Numbered from the stretch's first letter, positions 1 to 8,723 are shown. The stretch: 64,000 bases of DNA from Variovorax sp. EL159 (GCF_900100965.1 NZ_FMUJ01000001.1:110272-174271), one strand, 5' to 3'. Program-made: numbers and translations. Notes: generated by a model from the sequence alone, not told the origin.

Positions 1-3000
1 TGTCGACCTCGACCTCCACCGGGATCAGCAGTCTCTCGACTTCGACGTCCACCGGCCTGAGCACGGCGACGAGCAACATCGGTAGCCTGTCTACGTCCAC
101 CTCGACCGGCCTGAGCACGGCAACCAGCAGCATCAGCAGCCTGTCGACTGCGACTTCCACCGGCATCAGCAGCCTGTCGACCTCGACCTCCACCGGCCTG
201 AGCACCGCGACGAGCGGCATCAACAGCCTGTCCACGGGCCTGAGCACTGCCAACAGCAACATCGGCAGCCTGTCGACCGGACTGGCCAACTCGGTGCAGT
301 ACGACGACGCAACCCATTCGAAGGTGACCCTGGGCGGCGTCGGGGCGACCACGCCGGTGGTCCTCACGAATGTCGCGCCAGGCGTGAACCCCACCGATGC
401 GGTGAACTACAGCCAGTTGACCTCGCTGTCGACGACGTTCTCCAATGGCATCACGAGCCTGTCCACCGGCCTGAGCACCACCAACAGCAGCGTTGCCAGC
501 CTGTCGACGTCGAGTTCGACGGGCCTGAGCACGGCGACGAGCAGCATCAGCAGCTTGTCGACCTCGACTTCCACCGGGATCAGCAGCCTGTCGACTTCGA
601 CGTCTACGGGCCTGAGCACCGCGACCAGCAGCATCGACAGCCTGTCGACCTCGACCTCTACGGGCCTGAGCACGGCGACGAGCAGCATCGGCAGCTTGTC
701 GACTTCGACCTCCACCGGAATCAGCAGCCTGTCGACTTCGACGTCTACTGGCCTGAGCACGGCAACGAGCAGCATCAGCAGCTTGTCGACCTCGACGTCG
801 ACCGGCATCAGCAGCCTGTCGACTTCGACCTCGACCGGCTTGAGCACGGCGACCAGCAGCATCGGCAGCCTGTCGACCTCGACGTCCACCGGTCTGAGCA
901 CGGCAACGAGCAGCATCAGTAGTTTGTCGACCTCGACGTCGACCGGGATCAGCAGCCTGTCGACCTCGACCTCGACGGGTCTGAGCACGGCGACCAGCAG
1001 CATCAGCAGCCTGTCGACATCGACCTCCACCGGGATCAGCAGTCTGTCGACCTCGACCTCGACGGGTTTGAGCACGGCGACCAGCAGCATCAGCAGCTTG
1101 TCGACTTCGACCTCTACGGGCCTGAGCACCGCGACGAGCAGCATCGGCAGCCTGTCGACCTCCACCTCGACGGGTCTGAGCACAGCGACGAGCAGCATCA
1201 GCAGCCTGTCGACCTCGACTTCTACGGGGATCAGCAGCCTGTCGACGTCGACTTCGACCGGCCTGAGCACGGCGACGAGCAGTATCAGCAGCTTGTCGAC
1301 CTCGACGTCCACCGGGATCAGCAGCCTGTCGACTTCGACCTCCACGGGTCTGAGTACCGCGACGAGCAGCATCGGCAGCCTGTCGACCTCGACCTCCACG
1401 GGCCTGAGCACGGCGACCAGCAGCATCAGCAGCTTGTCGACCTCGACGTCGACCGGCATCAGCAGCCTGTCGACTTCGACGTCTACAGGTCTGAGCACGG
1501 CGACCAGCAGCATCAGCAGCCTGTCGACCTCGACCTCGACGGGCCTGAGCACCGCGACCAGCAGCATCGACAGCCTGTCGACCTCGACGTCCACTGGCCT
1601 GAGCACGGCGACGAGCAGCATCAGCAGCCTGTCGACATCGACATCCACCGGCCTGAGCACGGCAACGAGCAGCATCAGCAGCTTGTCGACCTCGACGTCG
1701 ACCGGAATCAGCAGCCTGTCGACGTCGACCTCGACGGGTCTGAGCACGGCAACGAGCAGCATCAACAGCCTGTCGACCTCGACTTCGACGGGCCTGAGCA
1801 CGGCGACCAGCAGCATCGGCAGCCTGTCCACGGCCCTGAGCACGACGACGAGCAGCATCGACAGCCTGTCGACGTCGGCCTCGACCGGTCTGAGCACGGC
1901 GACCAGCAGCATCAGCAGCCTGTCGACATCGACCTCTACGGGCTTGAGCACGGCGACGAGCAGTATCAGCAGCCTGTCGACCTCGACCTCGACGGGCCTG
2001 AGCACGGCGACGAGCAGCATCAGCAGCTTGTCGACCTCGACATCGACCGGGATCAGCAGCCTGTCGACTTCAACCTCGACCGGCTTGAGCACGGCGACGA
2101 GCAGCATCGGTAGCCTGTCGACGTCGACGTCTACCGGCTTGAGCACGGCGACCAGCAGTATCAGCAGCCTGTCGACTTCGACGTCTACCGGCCTGAGCAC
2201 CGCGACCAGCAGCATCGACAGCCTGTCGACCTCGACCTCCACCGGCTTGAGCACGGCGACCAGCAGCATCAGCAGCCTGTCGACTTCGACCTCCACCGGG
2301 ATCAGCAGCCTGTCGACCTCGACCTCGACGGGTCTGAGCACGGCGACCAGCAGCATCAGCAGCTTGTCGACCTCGACATCGACGGGCCTGAGCACGGCGA
2401 CGAGCAGCATCGACAGCCTGTCGACCTCGACGTCTACCGGCTTGAGCACTGCGACGAGCAGCATCAGCAGCTTGTCGACATCGACGTCTACCGGCCTGAG
2501 CACGGCGACCAGCAGCATCAGCAGCCTGTCGACGTCGACCTCCACCGGTCTGAGTACCGCGACGAGCAGCATCGACAGCCTGTCGACCTCGACGTCTACC
2601 GGCCTGAGCACGGCGACGAGCAGCATCAGCAGCTTGTCGACCTCGACCTCGACCGGCATCAGCAGCCTGTCGACTTCGACGTCGACCGGTTTGAGCACGG
2701 CGACGAGCAGCATCGGCAGCCTGTCGACCTCGACTTCGACGGGTCTGAGCACTGCGACCAGCAGCATCAGCAGCCTGTCGACTTCGACCTCGACCGGCCT
2801 GAGCACCGCAACCAGCAGCATCGACAGCCTCTCAACGTCGACATCCACCGGCCTGAGCACGGCAACGAGCAGCATCGGCAGCCTGTCCACCGCGCTGAGC
2901 ACGACGACGAGCGGCATCGCCAGCCTGTCGACCTCGACCTCGACGGGCCTGAGCACGGCGACCAGCAGCATCAGCAGCCTGTCGACCTCGACTTCCACGG

Positions 3001-4283
3001 GGATCAGCAGCCTGTCGACGTCGACCTCGACGGGTCTGAGCACGGCGACGAGCAGCATCAGCAGCTTGTCGACCTCGACTTCGACCGGCCTGAGCACTGC
3101 AACGAGCAGCATCAACAGCCTGTCGACGTCGACTTCGTCCGGCCTGAGCACCGCGACCAGCAGCATCGGCAGCCTGTCCACCGGCCTGAGCACGGCCACC
3201 AGCAACGTCAGCAGCCTGAGCACGGCGGTCAACGACATCAACACCAAGGGTGCGAAGTACTTCCACGCCAACTCGACGGCTCCGGACTCCAGCGCCACTG
3301 GGCAGGATTCGGTGGCGATCGGACCGCAGTCGGTGGCCAGCGGTGCCAACTCCTTCGCCGCAGGCAACGGCGCGAAGGCCACGGCCGACGGCGCGGTGGC
3401 GATCGGCTTCGGCGCCCAGGCGACGGGGGCCAATGCCATCGCGATCGGTTCGGGCGCACTTGCGACCGGCTCGCAGGCCATCGGTGTCAACTCGCGTGCG
3501 GGTGGCGGTGGCGTGGCGCTGGGCGACAACGCCGATGCGGGCGGCACAGTGCTGAGCCAGGCGCAGAACATCTCCAAGGGCACGGCCATCGGCTTCGGTG
3601 CGGTGGTGCAGCAAAGTGGTGGCGTGGCACTGGGCGCGGGCTCGGTGGCTTCCAGGGCTGCGGGCGTGGCCGGCTACGTGCCGGGCAATGCGACGGCGGA
3701 GCAGCAGGCAGCCATCGCAGCGACCACCAGCACGCAGGCCGCGGTGTCGGTGGGCGATGCCAACACCAACCAGTTCCGCCAGATCACCGGCGTGGCAGCG
3801 GGCTCGGCCGACAGCGACGCGACCAACGTGGCGCAGTTGAAGGCGGCGTCTGCGGCCTCGAAGGCCAGCAGCGTGCAGTACGCGACCAACCCGGATGGGT
3901 CGGTCAACTACAACCAGATCACGCTGGGTGCAGGCCAGGCCGCGGGCGGCACGCGCATCAGCAACGTGGCGCCGGGCATCTTGCCGGGTGACGCGGTCAA
4001 CGTCGGGCAGTTGAACCAGGTGCAAGGCCAGGTGAACGAGGTGGCACGCATTGCCTACTCGGGCTCGGCCATGGCCTTTGCGATGTCGGGCACCTACCTG
4101 CCGACGCTGTACCCGGGCGAGAAGACGGTGGGCGTGGGCCTGGGCTCGTACAAGGGCTACAGCGCCGTGGCGCTGACCTTCAAGGCGCTGTCCGACGACG
4201 GCAAGATGTCCTGGGGCGCGGGTCTGTCGACCACGGGCAAGGAGTGGGGCATCAACGCCGGTATCGGCTGGAAGTGGAAGTAA
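1..4283 (+). CDS. Trimeric autotransporter adhesin (YadA-like), 5'-truncated by window edge
   Basis: The reading frame is already open at base 3, so signal peptide and N-terminal head lie outside; 1426 residues are visible. From N to C there is a Ser/Thr-rich repeat array, an insert with a TDAVNYSQL connector (nt about 290-425), a second very long array (498-3170), YadA-head type repeats with SVAIG, GAVAIG and NAIAIG strings (about 3300-3550), two neck motifs (DATNVAQLKAA near 3817, GDAVNVGQLNQV near 3990), and a C-terminal anchor of about 80 residues ending GWKWK that should form the trimeric outer-membrane barrel. Family knowledge: such proteins are type Vc secreted adhesins forming homotrimeric coiled-coil stalks. 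A GTG at 294 could be mistaken for a start, but the same repeats continue upstream of it. The ligand cannot be inferred. Confidence 0.93.
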   Translation, partial: STSTSTGISSLSTSTSTGLSTATSNIGSLSTSTSTGLSTATSSISSLSTATSTGISSLSTSTSTGLSTATSGINSLSTGLSTANSNIGSLSTGLANSVQYDDATHSKVTLGGVGATTPVVLTNVAPGVNPTDAVNYSQLTSLSTTFSNGITSLSTGLSTTNSSVASLSTSSSTGLSTATSSISSLSTSTSTGISSLSTSTSTGLSTATSSIDSLSTSTSTGLSTATSSIGSLSTSTSTGISSLSTSTSTGLSTATSSISSLSTSTSTGISSLSTSTSTGLSTATSSIGSLSTSTSTGLSTATSSISSLSTSTSTGISSLSTSTSTGLSTATSSISSLSTSTSTGISSLSTSTSTGLSTATSSISSLSTSTSTGLSTATSSIGSLSTSTSTGLSTATSSISSLSTSTSTGISSLSTSTSTGLSTATSSISSLSTSTSTGISSLSTSTSTGLSTATSSIGSLSTSTSTGLSTATSSISSLSTSTSTGISSLSTSTSTGLSTATSSISSLSTSTSTGLSTATSSIDSLSTSTSTGLSTATSSISSLSTSTSTGLSTATSSISSLSTSTSTGISSLSTSTSTGLSTATSSINSLSTSTSTGLSTATSSIGSLSTALSTTTSSIDSLSTSASTGLSTATSSISSLSTSTSTGLSTATSSISSLSTSTSTGLSTATSSISSLSTSTSTGISSLSTSTSTGLSTATSSIGSLSTSTSTGLSTATSSISSLSTSTSTGLSTATSSIDSLSTSTSTGLSTATSSISSLSTSTSTGISSLSTSTSTGLSTATSSISSLSTSTSTGLSTATSSIDSLSTSTSTGLSTATSSISSLSTSTSTGLSTATSSISSLSTSTSTGLSTATSSIDSLSTSTSTGLSTATSSISSLSTSTSTGISSLSTSTSTGLSTATSSIGSLSTSTSTGLSTATSSISSLSTSTSTGLSTATSSIDSLSTSTSTGLSTATSSIGSLSTALSTTTSGIASLSTSTSTGLSTATSSISSLSTSTSTGISSLSTSTSTGLSTATSSISSLSTSTSTGLSTATSSINSLSTSTSSGLSTATSSIGSLSTGLSTATSNVSSLSTAVNDINTKGAKYFHANSTAPDSSATGQDSVAIGPQSVASGANSFAAGNGAKATADGAVAIGFGAQATGANAIAIGSGALATGSQAIGVNSRAGGGGVALGDNADAGGTVLSQAQNISKGTAIGFGAVVQQSGGVALGAGSVASRAAGVAGYVPGNATAEQQAAIAATTSTQAAVSVGDANTNQFRQITGVAAGSADSDATNVAQLKAASAASKASSVQYATNPDGSVNYNQITLGAGQAAGGTRISNVAPGILPGDAVNVGQLNQVQGQVNEVARIAYSGSAMAFAMSGTYLPTLYPGEKTVGVGLGSYKGYSAVALTFKALSDDGKMSWGAGLSTTGKEWGINAGIGWKWK
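498..3170 (+). repeat. Coding tandem repeat array of 18- and 11-residue units in the adhesin stalk
   Basis: The array is built from three units: SLSTSTSTGLSTATSSIX (54 bp; X is S, G, D or N), SLSTSTSTGIS (33 bp) and SLSTALSTTTSXIX (42 bp). I count 40, 13 and 2 copies, which sums exactly to the 2673 bp of the interval. The protein repeat is almost invariant, but synonymous third positions vary from copy to copy (tcg/acc/act/acg/aca/acc choices), so DNA copies are rarely identical. A shorter array of the same type occupies bases 3 to about 275. Confidence 0.95.
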
Positions 4284-4301
4284 TCGGCATTTGCCGCCAC
4301 T

Positions 4302-4318
4302 GATCCGGTCACCGGATC
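4302..4318. repeat. 17-bp palindrome downstream of the adhesin
   Basis: GATCCGGT and ACCGGATC form a perfect 8-bp inverted repeat around one central C. It starts 19 bases after the adhesin stop codon. It could be a transcript hairpin or a protein-binding site; nothing decides between them. Confidence 0.6.
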
Positions 4319-4328
4319 GGGTAACCTG

Positions 4329-4369
4329 CTGGCTCCCGCGCCCTCGGACGCGGGGGCCAGTTTGCTTTT
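4329..4369 (+). terminator. Rho-independent terminator after the adhesin
   Basis: A 12-bp stem (CTGGC, one T-G wobble, CCCGCG pairing with CGCGGG and GCCAG) with an 8-base loop is followed by TTTGCTTTT. The position, 46 bases after the adhesin stop and 18 bases before the next start codon, suggests partial or full uncoupling of the adhesin from the DUF2827 genes. Confidence 0.75.
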
Positions 4370-4386
4370 CAAGACCTACATTTCAT

Positions 4387-5523
4387 ATGCGCATAGGCAT
4401 TTCCGTCATCACCCGCGCGGGACAGAGCATCTGGGAGAACGGCCTCGGGCAGAACGTCGTGTTTCTCGCGCGCCTGTTCCAGCAACTGCCCTTCGTGCAA
4501 TCGGTGGTGTTGATCGATGTGGGCGACCAGCAGGTCATGCCCGCGCAGGTCGACCTGAACGCCCTCGGAATGCGGCTGATGCGCGCGCACGAAGCCACCG
4601 ACGAAGTCGACGTGATCATCGAGATGGCCGGTGCCCTCGATCCGCAATGGCTGTCCCTGCAGCGCGCGCGCGGCAAGAAGGTCGTGTACTACTGCGCCGG
4701 GCAGCCGTATGCGGCCCTGATCGAGCCGGCCGTGTTCGACAAGCCCGGTCTTTTCTCCCGCCCCGATCGCTGCGACGAAATCTGGCTGCTGCCCGAGTAC
4801 CAGACCTTCGCGAGCTTCCAGCGCGTGCTGCATCGCTGCCCGGTGCGCGTCGTGCCGTATCTGTGGCATCCGCAGTTCCTCGAGCAGCGCATTGCCGAGG
4901 TCACGCAGCTGGGCTATCGCTTCGGCTGGCAGGCGGGCGTGGAGCGTGCCGGCCTGCGCGTGGCGATCTTCGAGCCCAACGTGTCGGTGGCCAAGACGTC
5001 GAGCATCTCGATGCTGGCCTGCGACGAGGCCTACCGCGCCGAACCGGGCAGCGTCGCGATGATGAACGTGCTCAACACGCTGCACATGAAGGACCATCCG
5101 ACGATGCTGTACTTCGCGAACCAGCTGGACCTGGTGAAGCAGCACAAGGCACTGTTCCTGGGCAGGCACGACATCGTGGGCTTCATGGTCCAGAGCGCCG
5201 ACGCGGTGGTGTCGCACCAGTGGACCAACGACCAGAACTACAGCTACCTCGATGCGCTCTACGGCGACTACCCGCTGGTGCACAACTCGCCCTGGCTGCA
5301 TGGCTTTGGCGCAGGCTATTACTACCCCGGCTTCGAAGCAGCCGAAGGTGGCAGGCAGCTTCGACTTGCGGCCAGCGAACATGACGCGCGGCTGGCCGAC
5401 TACCGGCAACGGTCGCGGCAGGTGTTCGACGCCGTCGATCCTTTCAACGCCGCGAACACCGAGGCCTATGCACGGCTCCTGCTCGATCTGCAGGCGAAAA
5501 ACCCGACGGGCGTGACGGCATGA
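4387..5523 (+). CDS. DUF2827 family protein, probable GT-B-like glycosyltransferase (copy 1)
   Basis: A 378-residue soluble protein without signal peptide. I recognise it as DUF2827-type, a family without an assigned function that I know mainly from Burkholderiales. Visible motifs are WENG at 16-19 followed by QN, FEPN, HMKDHP, VSHQW, QNYSY and then LDALYGDYPLVHNS with a later EGGR. The last stretch resembles the C-terminal acceptor/donor loop of GT-B glycosyltransferases (acidic residue, small residues, GxPxxHN). The ATG at 4387 is chosen because similarity to the next protein starts there. It lies directly downstream of the Ser/Thr-rich adhesin and overlaps the next gene by ATGA. Inference: cytoplasmic glycosylation of the adhesin or of a surface glycan; the enzymatic role is not proven. 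Confidence 0.72.
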   Translation: MRIGISVITRAGQSIWENGLGQNVVFLARLFQQLPFVQSVVLIDVGDQQVMPAQVDLNALGMRLMRAHEATDEVDVIIEMAGALDPQWLSLQRARGKKVVYYCAGQPYAALIEPAVFDKPGLFSRPDRCDEIWLLPEYQTFASFQRVLHRCPVRVVPYLWHPQFLEQRIAEVTQLGYRFGWQAGVERAGLRVAIFEPNVSVAKTSSISMLACDEAYRAEPGSVAMMNVLNTLHMKDHPTMLYFANQLDLVKQHKALFLGRHDIVGFMVQSADAVVSHQWTNDQNYSYLDALYGDYPLVHNSPWLHGFGAGYYYPGFEAAEGGRQLRLAASEHDARLADYRQRSRQVFDAVDPFNAANTEAYARLLLDLQAKNPTGVTA

Positions 5524-6647
5524 AGCAATTGAAAGTTGGCGTTTCCATCCTCGTGCGCAAGGGCGAGCAATCGCTCTGGGAAAACGGCATCTATCAGAAC
5601 TGCCTGTTCTTCGTCATGCTGCTGCTGCGCTCGCCGCTCGTGAGCCAGGCGTTCCTGGTGACGGGCGGTGGCGACGGCTCGCCTGAAGACGCGAACTTCC
5701 TGGCCGATTCGCCAGTGCCCCTGATCGACATGACGCAAGCGGCGCAAGAGCTCGACGTGATGGTCGAGATGAGCGCGCAACTGGGCCGCGACTGGATGGT
5801 GGCGTTCCGCGAGCGCGGCGGCAAGATCGTGTCGATGCGCGTGGGGAACGACTACGTGATCGACATCGAGCGCATGGTGTTCGACAAGCCGCACGGCCTC
5901 TTGCTGACTGGCGCACCCTACGACGAGATCTGGACGATTCCCGAATACGAGGCCACCTGCGTGCCTTATTTCGCGAGCGGCTTCCGGGCGCCGGTGCGCA
6001 TGGTGCCGCACCTGTGGAGCCCGCTGGTGCTGGACCGCGCCGCCGCCGGGCTGCCCGAAGGCCATCGTTTCGACTACCAGCCTGGCCGCAGGCGCTGGCG
6101 CGTCGCGATGTTCGAGCCCAACATCTGCATGGTGAAGACCAGCCACATTCCGCTGCTGTGCTGCGAGGTTGCGCACCGCGCCAACCCCGACCTGCTCGAA
6201 CACGTCTACGCGTACAACACCTTCCACATGAAGGACCACCCGGTCTTCAACGGATTTGCCAACAGCCTGGACATCGTTCGCCACGGGCTGAGCACCTTCG
6301 AGGGGCGCTTCCCCACCTGGCAGGTGATGGCGTTCAACGTCGACGCGGTGGTCAGCCACCACTGGGAGAACGGCCAGAACTACCTCTATTACGAGGCCCT
6401 CTACGGCGGCTACCCACTGATCCACAACTCTCACCTGATCGGCGATTGCGGCTACCGCTATCACGACTTCGATTGCGAAGAGGGCGGGCGCGCGCTGCAA
6501 CAGGCCTTTGCGACGCACGACGAAAACCTTGCCTCCTACCGCGAACGTGCGCGCCGCTTCATTGCCACGCTCGACCCGGAAAGCGACGAGAACGTGCGCA
6601 TCTACACCGCCGCTTTCGAAAACCTCTGCGCTCGAGATCCACGATGA
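5520..6647 (+). CDS. DUF2827 family protein, probable GT-B-like glycosyltransferase (copy 2)
   Basis: A 375-residue paralogue of the preceding protein, sharing WENG..QN near the N-terminus, FEPN, HMKDHP, VSHHWENGQNY and YEALYGGYPLIHNS followed by EEGGRAL. Here the position before ALYG is Glu, as in classical GT-B E-x7-E type motifs, whereas copy 1 has Asp. Start and stop both overlap neighbours by ATGA, so the three genes from 4387 to 7264 are translationally coupled. The two copies have diverged through most of their length while keeping the motif blocks, which suggests two different sugar or acceptor specificities rather than a recent duplication. Confidence 0.72.
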   Translation: MKQLKVGVSILVRKGEQSLWENGIYQNCLFFVMLLLRSPLVSQAFLVTGGGDGSPEDANFLADSPVPLIDMTQAAQELDVMVEMSAQLGRDWMVAFRERGGKIVSMRVGNDYVIDIERMVFDKPHGLLLTGAPYDEIWTIPEYEATCVPYFASGFRAPVRMVPHLWSPLVLDRAAAGLPEGHRFDYQPGRRRWRVAMFEPNICMVKTSHIPLLCCEVAHRANPDLLEHVYAYNTFHMKDHPVFNGFANSLDIVRHGLSTFEGRFPTWQVMAFNVDAVVSHHWENGQNYLYYEALYGGYPLIHNSHLIGDCGYRYHDFDCEEGGRALQQAFATHDENLASYRERARRFIATLDPESDENVRIYTAAFENLCARDPR

Positions 6648-7264
6648 AGACAACGACACAACGACTCGGAAGACTGTGGCTCGTTGCGGCGACCCTTGCC
6701 GCCACCGGCGCGGCATTCGCACAAGGCGTACTCGTGCCGCAGGCACCCCCCGCCGTGCCGCAGGACACGCTCACGCGCGCGGCCACCAGCGTAGGCGTCA
6801 AGCGCTGCCTGCCTGCCATCACGCGGCTGGCGACGCTCACCGTGCAGGGAAGCCGCAGCCACGACGTGCTGCTCGACTGGGACCGCAAGCGCCCCGATGC
6901 CGGACCGATGTTCTCGCTGATCGGCATGGAGTTTCCGAATGCCGGCGTGGCTGCGTCGATCACCGCCATTCCTGATGACACCGGGGCCTGTACCGTATCG
7001 GCCGAGCGCATCTCGGTCGCGCCGTTCACCTGCGCGAGCGTTGCCGAGCAGGAATTGAAGAACTACAGGATGACGCGGCTGCTGCCGATCTACGCCGTCT
7101 ACACCGACGACAAGGAGCCGACCTCGTCGGTCTCGCTGATCGATTCGCCGCCGGGCTGCCTGATCATTCGCCGGTATGTCGAGTACGGCTGGAGAGACCC
7201 CGCCGCGGTGCCGGCAGCTGCAGCACCGGCCGCGCCTGCGGGGCAGCCACCGAAGCGGCGTTAG
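6644..7264 (+). CDS. Small exported protein of unknown function
   Basis: A 206-residue protein beginning with a typical Sec signal peptide (Lys/Arg start, hydrophobic core, cleavage likely after AAFA). There is no lipobox Cys, so it should be periplasmic or secreted. The mature part contains four to five Cys (for example VKRCLP, TGACTV, FTCASV, PGCLII), possibly disulfide-bonded, and ends in an Ala/Pro-rich tail and KRR. I do not recognise the family. It overlaps the DUF2827 gene by ATGA, so it probably works with the adhesin/glycosyltransferase locus, for example as an assembly or quality-control factor; this is inference from position only. Confidence 0.7.
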   Translation: MKTTTQRLGRLWLVAATLAATGAAFAQGVLVPQAPPAVPQDTLTRAATSVGVKRCLPAITRLATLTVQGSRSHDVLLDWDRKRPDAGPMFSLIGMEFPNAGVAASITAIPDDTGACTVSAERISVAPFTCASVAEQELKNYRMTRLLPIYAVYTDDKEPTSSVSLIDSPPGCLIIRRYVEYGWRDPAAVPAAAAPAAPAGQPPKRR

Positions 7265-7305
7265 GCGAAGCCAGTCACGCTGGCCGACGGATAGCGGCGC
7301 GAACT

Positions 7306-8157
7306 TCAGCCGGCCTGCTGCGCCGCCGCCGCCAGCGCAGTCAACGCCGCCGCCGTCTGCTCATCGGCCGGAAAGAACGACTCCACCGCCAGTTCCTGCA
7401 AGGTGACGTCGACCGGCGTGCCGAAGATCGTGATGGTGCTGATGAAGCTCAGCACGCCGCTCGGCATGACCACCTGGAAGGGCACGGCCACGGCCGACAG
7501 TGCGGTGTCGATGGCGGGTGCGTCGTGGCTCACGGCGGGCGCGGGGTAAGCCGCCAGTTCGTCGTGCAGCGACTGCAGCACCGCGTCGCCGGTGGCGGCG
7601 ATCTGTTGCTGCAGCCGTTCGAGCAGATGGCTGCGCCATTGCGCGAGATTGGCGATGCGCGGTGCCACGCCGTCGGGGTGCAGGCTCAGGCGCAGTACGT
7701 TGATGGGCGCTTGCAGCAACTCGGGCGCAGCGCCTTCCATCAGCAAGGGCACCAGCGCGTTGTGCGCCACCAGGTTCCAGTGGCGGTCGACCGCCAGCGC
7801 GGGAAAAAGCTCGTGGCCTTTCAGCACCAGGTCCACCGCGCGCCGCGCCGCGGCCATCGCGGGGTCGTCGAGCGAACGCTGCCGGTACATCGGCGCAAAG
7901 CCGGCCGCCACCAGCAGCGCATTGCGTTCGCGCAGCGGCACCTCCAGGCGCTCGGCCAGCCGCAACACCATTTCCCGGCTGGGCGCGGCGCGGCCGGTTT
8001 CCACGTAGCTCAGGTGGCGCGTCGAGACTTCGGCCTCCTGCGCCAGATCGAGCTGGCTCAGGCGACGGTGGGTGCGCCAGTGCCGCAGGTGTGCGCCGAA
8101 CGGATCGCGCGCGCCGGGCTGGGTGGCCTTGGACGAGTGGGTGCGGGTGGTGTTCAT
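7306..8157 (-). CDS. XRE-family regulator with MmyB-like ligand-binding domain
   Basis: A 283-residue protein with an N-terminal helix-turn-helix (about residues 18-75, RLSQLDLAQEAEVSTRHLSY followed by ETGRAAPSREM) and a C-terminal MmyB-type PAS-like domain (LVLKGHELFPALAVDRHWN, then a region ending near residue 270). The ATG at 8157 is preferred to an in-frame site 66 bases upstream because the upstream residues are Arg-rich and not family-like. It is divergent from the membrane protein gene at 8288, its most likely target. The family commonly controls fatty-acid, short-chain reductase or membrane functions; the ligand here is unknown. Confidence 0.85.
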   Translation of the reverse strand: MNTTRTHSSKATQPGARDPFGAHLRHWRTHRRLSQLDLAQEAEVSTRHLSYVETGRAAPSREMVLRLAERLEVPLRERNALLVAAGFAPMYRQRSLDDPAMAAARRAVDLVLKGHELFPALAVDRHWNLVAHNALVPLLMEGAAPELLQAPINVLRLSLHPDGVAPRIANLAQWRSHLLERLQQQIAATGDAVLQSLHDELAAYPAPAVSHDAPAIDTALSAVAVPFQVVMPSGVLSFISTITIFGTPVDVTLQELAVESFFPADEQTAAALTALAAAAQQAG

Positions 8158-8287
8158 GGCCCGCATTCTGGCGCGGCGGCGCCGCGGCGCCATGACCTCC
8201 CAGGTCATCGACGCGATGCCCACCCGACGGAATCATTGGCTCCAACGCAGCAGGACTGGCTTGCCGCGTACCCCCAAGGAGATTCAC

Positions 8288-8701
8288 ATGTCCGTCTTTG
8301 CCTCCCCCCGTTTTCTGCCCAACGTCATGTGGGCCGACGCTGCGTCGTGCGCCGCGACCGGTGCGTTGCAGGTGGCGTTCACCGACGCCCTGGCCGCACT
8401 GACCGGGTTGCCGGCTGCGCTGCTGATGGGCACGGGTGTGTTCCTGCTGGCGTATGCGGCCGCTGCCGCCTTCATGGCCAGCCGCCGCACCCCGCCGCGC
8501 ATGCTGATCGGCCTCGTGGTCGCGGGCAACTTCGGTTGGGCCGTCGCCTGCATCGCGCTGCTGGTCAGCGGCATGTTCACGATCACGGCGCTGGGCGTGG
8601 CCTGGGCGCTGGCGCAGGTGATCTGCGTGGTGGTGCTGGCGGAATTGCAATGGACCGGCCTGCGCCGCACCCGCCACAACGCGAACATGGCAATGGCGTG
8701 A
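8288..8701 (+). CDS. Small four-helix inner-membrane protein
   Basis: A 137-residue, strongly hydrophobic protein with about four predicted transmembrane segments (near residues 20-45, 45-65, 70-92 and 95-118) and a basic C-terminus. A clear AAGGAG ribosome site lies about 7 bases upstream of the ATG. It sits head to head with the MmyB-type regulator with 130 bases between starts, a usual arrangement for regulator and target. I do not recognise a characterised family. Confidence 0.75.
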   Translation: MSVFASPRFLPNVMWADAASCAATGALQVAFTDALAALTGLPAALLMGTGVFLLAYAAAAAFMASRRTPPRMLIGLVVAGNFGWAVACIALLVSGMFTITALGVAWALAQVICVVVLAELQWTGLRRTRHNANMAMA

Positions 8702-8723
8702 AAGACCTTGCGCTCCGTTCAGG

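Noticed and set aside
498-3170. CRISPR-like or satellite interpretation of the repeats
   Set aside because: Period is a multiple of three, units encode a constant peptide and no unique spacers occur.
407-4025. Long minus-strand open frames opposite the adhesin (1060 and 397 codons)
   Set aside because: They mirror the sense repeats, lack family-like composition and have no start signals.
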